NCBI RefSeq assembly: GCF_003583935.1
Contig: NZ_QYRN01000002.1
Location: 434,001 to 498,000 of the forward strand
Direction: 5' to 3'
Origin: Aureimonas flava
GTDB lineage: Bacteria > Pseudomonadota > Alphaproteobacteria > Rhizobiales > Rhizobiaceae
Length of the DNA stretch: 64,000 nucleotides
Shown: positions 9,529-18,982 of the stretch, piece by piece
How the letters are laid out: every line of letters starts with the position of its first letter
How positions within the stretch are numbered: the stretch's first letter is position 1
Translations under genes and position numbers: made by a program
Notes under the pieces: generated by a model
The model's input: only the letters and a program-made list of their open reading frames with translations
Databases searched by the model: none
Told to the model about the DNA's origin: nothing

Positions 9529-11373
9529 TCAGTCGACCTGGCGCACGGCGCCTCTTGCGGCGCTGGTGGTCATCGCCGCGTAGGCGCGCAGGGCCGTGGT
9601 GATCTTGCGCTTGCGCTGCTCGGTCGGCTTCCAGGCCTCTGCCCCGCGCTCCGCCATCTCGGCGCGGCGTCGCGCGATCTCGGCGTCGTCCACCGCCAGG
9701 TGGATCGAGCGGTTCGGGATGTCGATCTCGATCGGGTCGCCCTCGTGCACCAGCGCGATCAGGCCGCCCTCGGCCGCTTCCGGCGAGACGTGGCCGATCG
9801 ACAGGCCCGAGGAGCCGCCCGAGAAGCGCCCGTCGGTGACCAGGGCGCAGGCCTTTCCGAGGCCCTTCGACTTCAGGTAGCTCGTCGGATAGAGCATCTC
9901 CTGCATGCCGGGGCCGCCGCGCGGACCCTCGTAGCGGATCAGCACGATGTCGCCCGGATGCACCTCGCCCGACAGGATCGCCTTGACCGAGGCGTCCTGG
10001 CTCTCGAAGACGCGCGCCTTGCCCGAGAAGCGCAGGATCGAGTCGTCGACGCCCGCCGTCTTCACGATGCAGCCGTCCTCGGCGAGGTTGCCGAACAGGA
10101 CCGCAAGACCCCCGTCCTGGGAGAAGGCGTGCTCGCGGTTGCGGATGACGCCCGCGGCGCGGTCGGTGTCGAGCTCCTTCCAGCGGGCGTTCTGGCTGAA
10201 GGCGACCTGGGTTGGGACGCCGCCCGGCGCCGCGCTGAAGAGCTTCAGGGCGCTGGGATCGCGGCTCGTCGCGATGTCCCACTTGGCGATCGCTTCGCGC
10301 ATCGTCGCGGTGTGGACGGTCGGCACGTCGAGATTGAGAAGGCCGGCGCGAGCGAGTTCGCCGAGGATCGCCATGATGCCGCCGGCGCGGTGGACGTCCT
10401 CCATGTGGACGTCGGCCTTGGCCGGCGCGACCTTCGAAAGGCACGGCACCTTGCGCGACATGCGGTCGATGTCGGCCATGGTGAAGTCGACGCCCGCCTC
10501 GTGCGCGGCGGCGAGGATATGGAGAACGGTGTTGGTGGAGCCGCCCATCGCGATATCGAGCGCCATCGCGTTCTCGAACGCGGCCTTGGTGGCGATGGTG
10601 CGCGGCAGGGCCGTCTCGTCCTCGCCTTCGTAGTAGCGCTTGGCGAGCGACACGATGCGCTGCCCGGCCTCCAGGAACAGGTCCTCGCGGTCGGCATGGG
10701 TGGCGAGCGTCGAGCCGTTGCCGGGCAGCGAAAGGCCGAGCGCCTCGGTCAGGCAGTTCATCGAATTGGCGGTGAACATCCCCGAGCACGAACCGCAGGT
10801 CGGGCAGGCCGAGCGCTCGATCACCTGGACGTCCTCGTCCGACATCCGGTCGTCGGCGGCCGCCACCATGGCGTCGACGAGGTCGAGCGCGTGGATCTTG
10901 CCGTCGCTGAGCTTGACCTTGCCGGCCTCCATCGGCCCCCCGGACACGAACACCACCGGGATGTTCAGCCGGAGCGCGGCCATCAGCATGCCCGGCGTGA
11001 TCTTGTCGCAGTTGGAGATGCAGACCATGGCGTCGGCGCAGTGTGCGTTGACCATGTACTCGACCGAGTCCGCGATGATCTCGCGCGAGGGCAGCGAGTA
11101 GAGCATGCCGTCGTGGCCCATCGCGATGCCGTCGTCCACGGCGATCGTGTTGAACTCCTTGGCGACGCCCCCCGCCGCCTCGATCTCGCGCGCCACGAGC
11201 TGGCCGAGATCCTTGAGGTGTACGTGGCCCGGCACGAACTGCGTGAAGGAGTTGACCACGGCGATGATCGGCTTGCCGAAATCCTCGTCCTTCATGCCGG
11301 TCGCGCGCCACAGGCCGCGGGCTCCGGCCATGTTGCGGCCATGCGTGGTGGTGCGGGAACGGTAATGGGGCAT
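9529..11373 (-). CDS. ilvD: IlvD, dihydroxy-acid dehydratase
   Basis: A 614-aa Fe-S enzyme of branched-chain amino acid synthesis, making 2-keto acids from 2,3-dihydroxy acids. Length equals the E. coli type. The start at 11373 gives [19 protein letters not shown] as in the family. The cluster-ligand cysteines are visible in [13 protein letters not shown] and [12 protein letters not shown], and the C-terminal [11 protein letters not shown] segment is present. An in-frame ATG at 11409 adds 12 non-family residues and was rejected. It is transcribed alone or from the 153-bp gap before the amidotransferase gene. Confidence 0.97.
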   Translation of the reverse strand: MPHYRSRTTTHGRNMAGARGLWRATGMKDEDFGKPIIAVVNSFTQFVPGHVHLKDLGQLVAREIEAAGGVAKEFNTIAVDDGIAMGHDGMLYSLPSREIIADSVEYMVNAHCADAMVCISNCDKITPGMLMAALRLNIPVVFVSGGPMEAGKVKLSDGKIHALDLVDAMVAAADDRMSDEDVQVIERSACPTCGSCSGMFTANSMNCLTEALGLSLPGNGSTLATHADREDLFLEAGQRIVSLAKRYYEGEDETALPRTIATKAAFENAMALDIAMGGSTNTVLHILAAAHEAGVDFTMADIDRMSRKVPCLSKVAPAKADVHMEDVHRAGGIMAILGELARAGLLNLDVPTVHTATMREAIAKWDIATSRDPSALKLFSAAPGGVPTQVAFSQNARWKELDTDRAAGVIRNREHAFSQDGGLAVLFGNLAEDGCIVKTAGVDDSILRFSGKARVFESQDASVKAILSGEVHPGDIVLIRYEGPRGGPGMQEMLYPTSYLKSKGLGKACALVTDGRFSGGSSGLSIGHVSPEAAEGGLIALVHEGDPIEIDIPNRSIHLAVDDAEIARRRAEMAERGAEAWKPTEQRKRKITTALRAYAAMTTSAARGAVRQVD

Positions 11374-11526
11374 GATGAACCTGCCGGTCTGGTGAGGCGT
11401 ACCCGCCATTACACCTGTTTGGCGCGGACACCAACAGGCGAAGGCCGGATCGGGCGATAATCGTTCCAGACAAGCCGAAACGATCGCCGCGTCAACATGA
11501 TGGCGAAGGGTGGATCGGCGCGGCGC

Positions 11527-12318
11527 TCAGGCGGCGCGGCGGGCGGGGGCTTCGGCGCCGACGTCGAAGGCGCGCAGCCAGGCGCCCCCCAGGCCCGCCT
11601 CCAGCAGGCTTCCCGAGGGCATGGCGACCCAGGCCAGGGGATCGGCACCGCAGGGCTCGGAGGCGATCATCACCCCGCCGGCGTCGTGGCGCGAGTAGAG
11701 CGAGGGCGGCTGGCCGTCGCTCGCCCAGCGGAAGGCCAGGAGGCGGCGGCCGTCGGAATACACGGCGGCGAAGCGCGTCGGCTCGGCGCCCGGACCCTTC
11801 AGCGCCTCCACGGCGGCCAGCGTGCGGGCGAAGGCGCGGGCCGGGTCCTCTTCCAGCCCGTGCGCCAGCGCGGCCAGGAACAGCGCCTCGGAATCGCAGG
11901 TGCCGGTGCGGCTGGCATAGGCGGCGTCGGGGATCATCCCCTCCACCTGCCGGCGCAGGCGCCCATAGTCGCCGATCTGGCCGTTGTGCATGAAGAGGCG
12001 CGAGCCGAGCGCGAACGGATGGCAGTTGGCGGTGGACACGCCCCCGGAGGTCGCCGCCCGCACATGCGCCAGGAACAGGCCCGAGCGGATCTGCCGGCAG
12101 AGCGAGGCGAGGTTGGCGTCGGACCAGGCCGGCAGGACGCCGCGATAGAGGCCCGGCTCCGGGCGCTCGCCGTACCAACCGAGGCCGCAGCCGTCGCCGT
12201 TCACGACGGTCCTCGCCTCGCGCGCGGCCAGCGACTGCGAGACCAGCGAGCCCGCGGGCCGGATCAGGAGGTCTTCCAGGAAGAGCGGCGTTCCGAGATA
12301 GGCAAGAAGGCGGCACAT
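11527..12318 (-). CDS. Class II glutamine amidotransferase (YafJ/EgtC-like)
   Basis: A 263-aa N-terminal-nucleophile amidotransferase. Cys2 of MCRLLAYLG becomes the catalytic N-terminal residue after Met removal; GDGCGLGWYG, FLAHVRAAT and NCHPF with FMHNGQI are the glutamine-binding strands. There is no synthase domain, so the ammonia acceptor is unknown. Related proteins include YafJ and the EgtC gamma-glutamyl hydrolase of ergothioneine synthesis, but no egtB or egtD is nearby, so EgtC function is not supported. It lies between ilvD and the racemase gene on the same strand. Confidence 0.9.
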   Translation of the reverse strand: MCRLLAYLGTPLFLEDLLIRPAGSLVSQSLAAREARTVVNGDGCGLGWYGERPEPGLYRGVLPAWSDANLASLCRQIRSGLFLAHVRAATSGGVSTANCHPFALGSRLFMHNGQIGDYGRLRRQVEGMIPDAAYASRTGTCDSEALFLAALAHGLEEDPARAFARTLAAVEALKGPGAEPTRFAAVYSDGRRLLAFRWASDGQPPSLYSRHDAGGVMIASEPCGADPLAWVAMPSGSLLEAGLGGAWLRAFDVGAEAPARRAA

Positions 12319-12366
12319 GGCGTGGTCCCGGGAGCGTTCGGCCGGTGCGGGTCGACGCCTTCGATT

Positions 12367-13092
12367 CTAGGCCACCATGCGTTCGCGAAGCTGGTCCCGT
12401 CCCGCCAGGGCGAAGCGGGCGGCCGCCGCCGCATGGATCGCGGTGGAATCGAAGCCGGGAACGGGCAGCGCGTCCGGATCGAGCGACAGGACGATCTCCG
12501 TGCAGCCGAGGATCACCGAATCCGCGCCCGCCGCCACGCCCCGCTCGACGATGGCCATGAGCTCCCGGCGCGAGGCGTCCAGCACGCGCCCGGCGCACAG
12601 TTCCTCGAAGATCACGCGGTGGACGGTCTCCCGGTCGCCCGCGTCCGGCACCAGCGGGCGCAGGCCGCAGGCCGCCTCCAGCCGGTCGGCGTAGAACCCG
12701 TGCTCCATCGTGTAGCGGGTGGCCAGAAGCAGCGGCCGCCGGGCACGGGCGGCGCGCAGGGCCGCGCCGGTCTCGGCGATGATGTCGATCAGCGGGATCG
12801 ACACGGCGCCGGCCACCGCCGCCGAGACGAGATGCATCGTGTTGGTGCAGATCAGCACGCAGTCGGCGCCCGCCCGCTCCAGCCGCGCGGCGCTGTCGGC
12901 CAGCATGGCGCCGGCGAGATCCCAGCGGCCCGCCTTCTGCTGCGCCACGACGTCCGCGAAGTTCAGGGAGTGGAGGAGGATATCGGCCGAATCGAGCGGT
13001 CCGCCGGCGCCGCGCACCGCCTCGTTCAGGAGACGGTAGTAGACGGCCGTGGATTCCCAGCTCATGCCCCCGATCAGCCCGATCCGCTTCAT
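12367..13092 (-). CDS. Aspartate/glutamate racemase family protein
   Basis: A 241-aa protein of the Asp/Glu racemase superfamily. The N-terminal [14 protein letters not shown] and the two catalytic-cysteine segments, LICTNTMHL (about residue 82) and [10 protein letters not shown] (about residue 191), are both intact, consistent with a two-base, cofactor-independent racemase. Which amino acid it acts on is not decidable. It diverges from an Lrp/AsnC regulator across 170 bp, which suggests that regulator responds to the same amino acid. The amidotransferase gene follows 48 bp downstream and may be co-transcribed. Confidence 0.9.
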   Translation of the reverse strand: MKRIGLIGGMSWESTAVYYRLLNEAVRGAGGPLDSADILLHSLNFADVVAQQKAGRWDLAGAMLADSAARLERAGADCVLICTNTMHLVSAAVAGAVSIPLIDIIAETGAALRAARARRPLLLATRYTMEHGFYADRLEAACGLRPLVPDAGDRETVHRVIFEELCAGRVLDASRRELMAIVERGVAAGADSVILGCTEIVLSLDPDALPVPGFDSTAIHAAAAARFALAGRDQLRERMVA

Positions 13093-13197
13093 CCGTCCCA
13101 CTCCGTCGCGTCGATGTCGTTGCGCCGACCCTAGCGCGTCGTATCCGCAAACGGCGCGCGTTGTTCGTCGTCCCTGGCGTCCACCATGCAAGAATAT

Positions 13198-13258
13198 CGC
13201 GCAAGACGGCGAGAATGCGCGCGTCGCTTGCGCGTCCATCGCGAACGGTGCATTCTCG
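13198..13258. promoter_or_regulatory. Interleaved inverted repeats, candidate Lrp operator
   Basis: Two inverted repeats interlock in the racemase/Lrp divergent gap. CGCGCAAG (13198-13205) pairs with CTTGCGCG (13227-13234), and CGAGAATGC (13210-13218) pairs with GCATTCTCG (13250-13258). The last arm ends 4 bp before the lrp ATG. Lrp-family octamers wrap DNA on several spaced half-sites, so the layout fits autoregulation; this is inference. Confidence 0.5.
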
Positions 13259-13262
13259 GCCC

Positions 13263-13724
13263 ATGCTCGACGACCGCGACCGCCTTCTCCTCGACCTCCT
13301 GCAGGACGACGCCGACCGACCCGTGCAGGAACTGGCCGAGCGCGCTTCGCTCTCGGCCTCGGCCTGCTCGCGCCGCATCCAGCGCCTGCGCGACGAGGGC
13401 TATCTGCGACGCCGCGTGGCGCTGGTGGACCGGCGGCGGATCAATCTGCCGACCACCGTCTTCGTGATCGTCAAGACGTCCCGCCACTCAGGCGGCTGGC
13501 TGGAGGAGTTCCGCGCCGCGCTCGCATCGATCCCGGAGATCGTCGAGGTGCACAGGCTCACCGGCAACGTCGACTACATCCTCAAGGTGGTGCTGCCCGA
13601 CGTCGAGCATTACGACACGATCTACAAGCGGCTGGTCTCGCGGGTCGAGCTGTCCGACGTCTCGGCCTACATCTCGATGGAGACGATGAAGGCCGACGTC
13701 CCGCTGCCGACCCGCTACGCCTGA
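13263..13724 (+). CDS. Lrp/AsnC-family transcriptional regulator
   Basis: A 153-aa Lrp-like regulator. The N-terminal HTH reads [19 protein letters not shown] ... [18 protein letters not shown], and the C-terminal RAM ligand-binding domain contains [17 protein letters not shown]. The start ATG at 13263 gives [10 protein letters not shown], the standard family N-terminus. It is divergent from the racemase gene and probably controls it. A parS-like site starts 17 bp after its stop codon. Confidence 0.93.
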   Translation: MLDDRDRLLLDLLQDDADRPVQELAERASLSASACSRRIQRLRDEGYLRRRVALVDRRRINLPTTVFVIVKTSRHSGGWLEEFRAALASIPEIVEVHRLTGNVDYILKVVLPDVEHYDTIYKRLVSRVELSDVSAYISMETMKADVPLPTRYA

Positions 13725-13740
13725 CGGGCACGGGCCAGGA

Positions 13741-13756
13741 TGTTTCACGTGAAGCA
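13741..13756. promoter_or_regulatory. parS-like site 2
   Basis: TGTTTCACGTGAAGCA matches the parS consensus at 15 of 16 positions. It is intergenic, 17 bp after lrp, and is bracketed by the 7-bp inverted repeat ACGGGCC (13730-13736) / GGCCCGT (13761-13767), which could also act in 3'-end formation. Confidence 0.8.
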
Positions 13757-13895
13757 ACCGGGCCCGTAGACGGCGAACGGCGTGTGATCGATCCGCCGCA
13801 CCGGCAGGCCGCCCGCCACGCCGCGTCGAAAGGGCCCTTCCGGCCCGCCGCGCGATGGGTTAGCGGAACGCTGGCACCGTCCCGCAGAGCCGGTC

Positions 13896-14837
13896 ATGAT
13901 CCGTTTCGCAGCCCTCCTCGCCCTTGCCTGTCTCGGGCTCCAGCCGGCCGCCGCGCAGACGCGCGTGCCGCCCGGCAACCGTCACGTCGAGCAGCCGGAG
14001 ATCCCCGGCGGCTCGCGCTCGCGCACCAAGGCGACGCGCTCATCCTTCGAGGCAAAGTACGAGAAGATCCACGCGCTCCTCGCCGACAACCGCGTCCTGC
14101 AGGACAAGATCCGCAAGGCGGCGCGGCTCTACGGCATCCGCCCGGTCCACATCGCGGGGGCGCTCGTCGGCGAGCACACCTACAACGTGGATGCGATGGA
14201 CCGGCTCCAGACCTACTACGTCAAGGCCGCGTCCTACCTGAACGCCGGGGTCGACTTCTCCTATCGCGGGCAGAACGTGGCGGACTTCGTCGAGCGGCCG
14301 GAATTTGCCCCTTGCGAGGACGCGCGCGGCCTGGCGCGGCTCTGGGCCTGCCGCGAGGGCGTGTTCGACCGGCGGTTCCGGGGCCGGACGGTGGACGGCG
14401 TCAGCTATCCCGACAACCGCTTCGGCGCGGTGTTCTTTCAGCCCTTCTATGCCGGCCAGACCTTCGGCCTCGGGCAGCTCAACCCGCTGACGGCGCTGTC
14501 GGTGTCCGACATGGTGCATCGCGTCTCCGGCTATCCGGCGCTCGACATGCGCGACGCCGGGGCGGTCTACGCCGCGATCATGGATCCCGACCAGACCCTG
14601 TCCTACATGGCCGCCGTGATCCGCGTCTCCATCGACGCCTATCGCGACATCGCGGGCTTCGACATCTCGGGCAATCCGGGCGTCGTGGCGACCCTCTACA
14701 ACGTGGGCGACCCGTTCGGCCGCGCCGAGAAGCTGGCCGCCGCCAACCGGGGCGGGGCCGGGCGGCTGCCGGAGGAGAACTACTACGGCTGGCTGGTGAA
14801 CGAGAAGATCGACGACCTCGAGGCGATCTTCCCCTGA
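13896..14837 (+). CDS. DUF1402 family secreted protein
   Basis: A 313-aa protein recognised as DUF1402, a family restricted mostly to Rhizobiales and of unknown function. A Sec signal peptide is clear (MIRFAALLALACLGLQPAAA, cleavage near residue 20). The segment HIAGALVGEHTYNVDAMD followed by QPFYAGQTFGLGQLNPLTAL resembles lysozyme-like / lytic transglycosylase folds, where an early Glu is followed by a GLGQ segment, so a role in peptidoglycan is plausible but not shown. No partner operon: upstream is lrp and downstream genes converge. Confidence 0.85.
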   Translation: MIRFAALLALACLGLQPAAAQTRVPPGNRHVEQPEIPGGSRSRTKATRSSFEAKYEKIHALLADNRVLQDKIRKAARLYGIRPVHIAGALVGEHTYNVDAMDRLQTYYVKAASYLNAGVDFSYRGQNVADFVERPEFAPCEDARGLARLWACREGVFDRRFRGRTVDGVSYPDNRFGAVFFQPFYAGQTFGLGQLNPLTALSVSDMVHRVSGYPALDMRDAGAVYAAIMDPDQTLSYMAAVIRVSIDAYRDIAGFDISGNPGVVATLYNVGDPFGRAEKLAAANRGGAGRLPEENYYGWLVNEKIDDLEAIFP

Positions 14838-14879
14838 ACCCAGACCCCTGAACCGCAGGCGTCGCACCCGGCGGGAGCG

Positions 14880-15275
14880 TCAGCGCCGACGCCGCGCCCG
14901 GGCGGCAGCCTCGGCGCGCGCGGCGGCCTCCTGCAGCAGCGCGTCGAGGGCGGCGATGTCGTCCGGGGCGAGCGTCGGCAGGGCCTCGGCGAGCCGGTTC
15001 GCGAAGGCCGTCGCCTCCGGTCCGAGCGCGCCGGTCTCCAGCACGACCTTGGGGTGGGAGAGCTCGGCCAGCCGCTCCAGCTCCTCCGCGTCGTCCCAGA
15101 TCACGTTGAGATAGCCGATGATGCGCTGGAGCATCGACCAGGTGGGGCGTCCGCGCTTGCCGTGCTCCAGCGCCGACAGGTAGGCGGCCGAGACGCCGAG
15201 CGCGGCGGCCATCTCGCCTTGCGTGATGCCGCGCTCGGCGCGCAGGGCGCGGACCCGCAGGCCGAAGGGCGTCAT
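14880..15275 (-). CDS. XRE-family helix-turn-helix regulator
   Basis: A 131-aa protein with an N-terminal XRE/Cro HTH (GLRVRALRAERGITQGEMAAA then GVSAAYLSALEHGKRG, residues about 5-42), a helical middle and a C-terminus very rich in Ala and Arg. Its ATG overlaps the Smr gene stop codon (ATGA), so it is the last gene of the Tim44-mltA-smr-xre cluster, where it commonly occurs in Rhizobiales. Target genes are unknown; autoregulation of the cluster is a guess. Confidence 0.9.
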   Translation of the reverse strand: MTPFGLRVRALRAERGITQGEMAAALGVSAAYLSALEHGKRGRPTWSMLQRIIGYLNVIWDDAEELERLAELSHPKVVLETGALGPEATAFANRLAEALPTLAPDDIAALDALLQEAAARAEAAARARRRR

Positions 15276-15814
15276 CGCCGCCGCACCCGGACATAGAAGG
15301 CCCCATCGCCGCCGTGGCCGCGCTCGGCCTGATCGTAGCCGGACACCAGGACGCGGAAGTCGGGCGTGGCGAACCAGTGCGGCAGGGCGCGCCGGAGACT
15401 GCCGGTGGAGCCGAACGAGGCGCCCCGTCCGGTGATCACCAGCACATGGCGCAGGCCTCGCGCCTTGGCGCCGCGCAGGAAATGGAGAAGCGCCCCGTGC
15501 GCCACCGCCTCGCTCCAGCCATGGAGATCGATCCGGTCCTCCAGCTCGATCCGGCCCTTGCCGATCTTGCGCCGCACCGGCCGGTCGATCGGCTGGAGGG
15601 CGGGCGGGGCGGCGGGGCGGCGCGTGGCGGGCACGAGCGCCGCCGCCATGCCGTTCGGCCGCGGCGGCGTCGCGCCGGCGGCCGGCGCAGGCGCGGGCGG
15701 TTCGGGCTCGGGCGGCAGGTCCGGCGTCGTCCTGCCCGGCAGCGGAACCGCCGAGCGCGCGACGCTCGCCCAGAGCCGGCGCTCCTCGCCCGAGAGGTCG
15801 CGGCGCCGCCTCAC
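15272..15814 (-). CDS. Smr/MutS2 domain protein
   Basis: A 180-aa stand-alone Smr-domain protein. A proline-rich, low-complexity N-terminal half is followed by the Smr nuclease-like domain: IDLHGWSEA (the DLHG motif, about residue 103), VLVITGRG, and SLRRALPHWF near the end. Smr domains can nick DNA or cleave RNA, but the role of the alphaproteobacterial stand-alone form is not established. GTG at 15814 overlaps the mltA stop (GTGA), and its own stop overlaps the xre start, so translation along the cluster appears coupled. Confidence 0.9.
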   Translation of the reverse strand: MRRRRDLSGEERRLWASVARSAVPLPGRTTPDLPPEPEPPAPAPAAGATPPRPNGMAAALVPATRRPAAPPALQPIDRPVRRKIGKGRIELEDRIDLHGWSEAVAHGALLHFLRGAKARGLRHVLVITGRGASFGSTGSLRRALPHWFATPDFRVLVSGYDQAERGHGGDGAFYVRVRRR

Positions 15815-16950
15815 GGCCGAGCCTCGACCGGAAGGAGGGCGAGCCAGCGCGCCCGGTGGCGGATCGCGCCGGCGACGCGCCCCGCCGCGTCGCCCGAGCC
15901 GGTGAAGATGTCGCCGCGTGCCGGGCCGACGATCGCCGAGCCGGTGTCCTGCGCGACCAGGAGCCGGCGGAACGGACGGCCGGACACGGCAAGTTCGGGC
16001 GCCTCCACGAAGACCGGCATGCCGTAGGCGTGCAGCCCCGCGTCGACGGCGAGCGAGCCGAAGGGGGTGAGCGGCACGCCCGCCCCTCCCACCGGCCCGG
16101 CACCCGGCTCCACCGCGACCTCGCGGAAGAAGATGAAGGAGCGGTTGCGATGGAGGAGCGCGTCGGCGCGATCGGGATGTGCCGCCAGCCAGCGGCGGAT
16201 GCCCGCCATGTCGGCCCCTTCCAGCGGCAGCTCGCCCGCCTGCACCAGGACACGCCCGATCGCGGTGAAGCGATGGCCGTTCTTGGCGGCGTAGCCGACC
16301 CGCATCGTCTCGCCGCCCGGCAGCGCGAGGCGCGCCGAGCCCTGGACGTGGACGAAGAAGGCGTCCACCGGCTTTTCCAGGAAGGCCAGCTCCAGCCCGC
16401 GCCCCCGGAGCCAGCCGCCTTCGATCGCCGCGCGGTCGGGATAGGGGAGAAGGCGGCCGTCGGCCGCGCGGAGGGCGAAGCGCGTATCGGGCTCGAGGCC
16501 GGCCACCGCCGAATCGTCCGCCACCGCGACGAGATCGGCGGGCCGGCGGTAGAGCGGCACCCGGAAGCGGGGCGTGGCGCGGCGCGAGGCCGGCAGCTCG
16601 GGCTCGTAGTAGCCGGTCACGAAGCCGGACACGGGCGCGCCGGCGCTCAGGATTTCGGCGGGGCGGAAGAACCGCTCGAAGAACAGGCGGGCCTCCGTGC
16701 GGGACGGATCCGCCGGCCCCTCGAGGACCGCGCGGGCCGCGGGCGCGAACCGGCCCCGCCGCAGCGGGCCTGCGGCAGCGGCGGGATCGACGCGCAGCAG
16801 GGACGGGGCGGAACGCCGGAACGCATGGAGGGCCGCGCGGTGGTCGGCGCGGCCCCAATGGGTCAGGCGGTCGAAGCCGAGGGGCGCGAAGCCGAGAGAG
16901 GCGACGCTCGGCCCCTCGCGCGGCTCGGCTCGGTCGGACGGCGCGGACAT
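15811..16950 (-). CDS. mltA: MltA, membrane-bound lytic murein transglycosylase A
   Basis: A 379-aa peptidoglycan-cleaving enzyme. The MltA domain starts with FFRPAEILS ... GFVTGYYEPELPASR, and the C-terminal 3D (three-Asp) domain carries LLVAQDTGSAIVG and DIFTGSGDAAG. No obvious lipobox or signal peptide follows the ATG at 16950 (the start reads MSAPSDRAEPREG), so either a different start or cytoplasmic-looking N-terminus should be noted. It is 19 bp downstream of the Tim44-like gene and overlaps smr. Confidence 0.92.
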   Translation of the reverse strand: MSAPSDRAEPREGPSVASLGFAPLGFDRLTHWGRADHRAALHAFRRSAPSLLRVDPAAAAGPLRRGRFAPAARAVLEGPADPSRTEARLFFERFFRPAEILSAGAPVSGFVTGYYEPELPASRRATPRFRVPLYRRPADLVAVADDSAVAGLEPDTRFALRAADGRLLPYPDRAAIEGGWLRGRGLELAFLEKPVDAFFVHVQGSARLALPGGETMRVGYAAKNGHRFTAIGRVLVQAGELPLEGADMAGIRRWLAAHPDRADALLHRNRSFIFFREVAVEPGAGPVGGAGVPLTPFGSLAVDAGLHAYGMPVFVEAPELAVSGRPFRRLLVAQDTGSAIVGPARGDIFTGSGDAAGRVAGAIRHRARWLALLPVEARP

Positions 16951-16969
16951 GGCGTGTCCCCGGCTCCGG

Positions 16970-17662
16970 TCAGTCCTCGGACTCGGTTTCCACGAGGCGC
17001 CAGTTCGGGTCGCGTGAGCGGGTGTCGCGGGCGAAGGTCCACACGTCGATGACCTCGACCACGGTTTCGGGATCGCCCTCCGCCACCGTGCCGTCGGCCC
17101 GCAGCGTCGCCGAGATGAGCTGGGAGACGATGCGCACCGTGACCAGTGCCTCGCGTTCCTTCATCTCGGCACCGGTGACGGTCGCCTCGTTGATGCCGAC
17201 GAACGAGGACTGGAGCCGCTCGCCCCGGCGCTCGCGCTCGGCGATCGAGGCGTCGAAGCCCTGGTAGACTTCCGGAGACAGGAGGTTCTGGAGGAGCTTG
17301 CGGTCGCCGTCGGCAAAGGCGGTGACGATCATCTCGTAGGCGGTGCGCGCCCCGTCGAGGAAGGTGCCGACGTCGAAGCTCGGATCGGCGTCCCGGATCC
17401 GCCGCAGCCCCTCGTTGGCCGGGGTGCCGGGCACGGCGACCTTGTCGATCGCCTCGTAGGGCGAGACGCTCGCCTCGTCGGGATTGACGCGGCGCGAGGG
17501 CAGCGTGACCACGTTGCCCTGCGCCGGCGCCTGCGTCTCGCTCGGGCGGGAATAGGGATCGAAGGGCGGGCGCTCGTTTCCCGTGCGCCGGCCGAGCACC
17601 GATCGGAGCTGGTACAGGACGATCGCCGCCACCACGATGAAGAAGATCGTCCCGAAGCCCAT
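16970..17662 (-). CDS. Tim44-like domain protein (TimA type)
   Basis: A 230-aa protein with one N-terminal membrane helix (TIFFIVVAAIVLYQL) and a C-terminal Tim44-like domain beginning near residue 85 (FLDGARTAYEMIVTAF ... LLQNLLSPEVYQGF). Mitochondrial Tim44 tethers the import motor; the alphaproteobacterial homologue TimA is a membrane-associated protein of uncertain function. It is the first gene of the mltA-smr-xre cluster and divergent from fxsA across 148 bp, an arrangement repeated in many Rhizobiales near secB. Confidence 0.9.
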   Translation of the reverse strand: MGFGTIFFIVVAAIVLYQLRSVLGRRTGNERPPFDPYSRPSETQAPAQGNVVTLPSRRVNPDEASVSPYEAIDKVAVPGTPANEGLRRIRDADPSFDVGTFLDGARTAYEMIVTAFADGDRKLLQNLLSPEVYQGFDASIAERERRGERLQSSFVGINEATVTGAEMKEREALVTVRIVSQLISATLRADGTVAEGDPETVVEVIDVWTFARDTRSRDPNWRLVETESED

Positions 17663-17810
17663 GAAGTGCCGTGTGTCCCGAAGATCAAGCGATGGTTATG
17701 TCCGCTTCATATAGAGGCAGCGACCCCCGCATTCAAATTCACGCTTCCGCGTCCTATGTTGGGGACGCCCCGGCGGGACGCTCCCGCCCCTTCGGAGACC
17801 TTCCGCGCGC

Positions 17811-18329
17811 ATGCCGCTGATCCTCATCCCCCTGGCGCTCCTGGCGCTGCCGCTCGTCGAGATCGGCGTGTTCATCTGGGTGGGCGGCGCCATCGGCGTC
17901 TGGCCGACGCTGGCGCTGGTGATCGCCGCCATGGTGGTGGGATCGCTCCTGCTGCGGCGCCAGACCCTGTCGACGTTGCGCGCCGCGCAGGCCGAGGCGC
18001 GGGCCGGCCGGGTGCCCGAGCGCGAGATCGTGCACGGCGCGATGATCGCGCTGGCGGGCATCCTCCTGATCCTGCCGGGTTTTGTGACCGACGTGTTCGG
18101 CCTTCTCCTGTTCCTGCCGCCGGTGCGCGATCTCGTGTGGCGCCGGCTGCGCGCCGGCGTCGTGGTGGTCGGCCCGCGCGGGCCCGCGCAGCGCCAGCCG
18201 GGACCGGAGGTGATCGACCTGTCGGGCGGCGAGTTCCATCGGCGCGACGGGGCCGACGGCAGCCCCTGGACGGCGTTGGACGGGCCGGGCCCGGACCCGG
18301 ACGATCGCGGCCCGCGCACGCTTCACTGA
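17811..18329 (+). CDS. fxsA: FxsA family membrane protein
   Basis: A 172-aa inner-membrane protein of the FxsA family, named after an E. coli suppressor of F-exclusion of phage T7; its molecular activity is unknown. Three to four hydrophobic segments occupy residues 1-60 and 75-105 (LILIPLALLALPLVEIGVF, ILLILPGFVTDVFGLLLFL), and the LPGFVTDVFGLLLFLPPVR signature is diagnostic. The C-terminal third is polar. It lies 109 bp before secB on the same strand. Confidence 0.93.
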   Translation: MPLILIPLALLALPLVEIGVFIWVGGAIGVWPTLALVIAAMVVGSLLLRRQTLSTLRAAQAEARAGRVPEREIVHGAMIALAGILLILPGFVTDVFGLLLFLPPVRDLVWRRLRAGVVVVGPRGPAQRQPGPEVIDLSGGEFHRRDGADGSPWTALDGPGPDPDDRGPRTLH

Positions 18330-18438
18330 CCCCGCGCGCTTGTTTCACCCCCCGGCGCCGTGATAGCTGCGGCCCCGAGCCGCGGCCGGGAAGAGCCGCC
18401 ATCTTGGAAGGGGCGCCCAGGGCGCCCGAGGAGCCCCG

Positions 18439-18960
18439 ATGTCCCAGATCGACCAGAACAACGGTGCCAACGGCGCCAATGGCGCCAACGGTGCGAGCCA
18501 GGGGGCCCAGCCCTCGCTCAACATCCTCGCCCAGTACATCAAGGACCTGAGCTTCGAGAGCCCCGGCGCGCCCGCCTCGCTGCGCGGCCAGTCGCGCGCC
18601 CCCGGCATCAACATCGGCGTCAACGTCGGAGCCAACCCGGTGCAGGGCGGCGATCACGAGTACGACGTGCGCCTGACCTTGAACGCGCGCGCCGGCGAGG
18701 GAGCCGACACGCTGTTCCACGTGGAGCTGGAATACGGCGGCGTGTTCCGCCTCGAGGGCTTCCCGCAGGAGCACATGCTGCCGGTGCTGTTCATCGAGTG
18801 CCCGCGCCTGCTGTTCCCCTTCGCGCGCCAGATCGTGGCCGACGTCACGCGCAACGCGGGCTTCCCGCCGCTGATGATCGACCCGATCGACTTCGCGGCG
18901 CTGTTCACCCAGCGGCTCGCCGAGGAGCGGGCCAAGGCGCAGGTGCAGCCGGTGGCCTGA
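18439..18960 (+). CDS. secB: SecB, protein-export chaperone
   Basis: A 173-aa SecB that holds precursors unfolded and passes them to SecA. The core [15 protein letters not shown], then [13 protein letters not shown] and [21 protein letters not shown], matches the family. The N-terminal extension contains four NGA-type repeats (residues about 8-19) encoded by nine-base units (18462-18497) that differ only at wobble positions. A strong intrinsic-type terminator follows directly. Confidence 0.96.
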   Translation: MSQIDQNNGANGANGANGASQGAQPSLNILAQYIKDLSFESPGAPASLRGQSRAPGINIGVNVGANPVQGGDHEYDVRLTLNARAGEGADTLFHVELEYGGVFRLEGFPQEHMLPVLFIECPRLLFPFARQIVADVTRNAGFPPLMIDPIDFAALFTQRLAEERAKAQVQPVA

Positions 18961-18982
18961 GGCCGCCGCACCCCAACGAACA

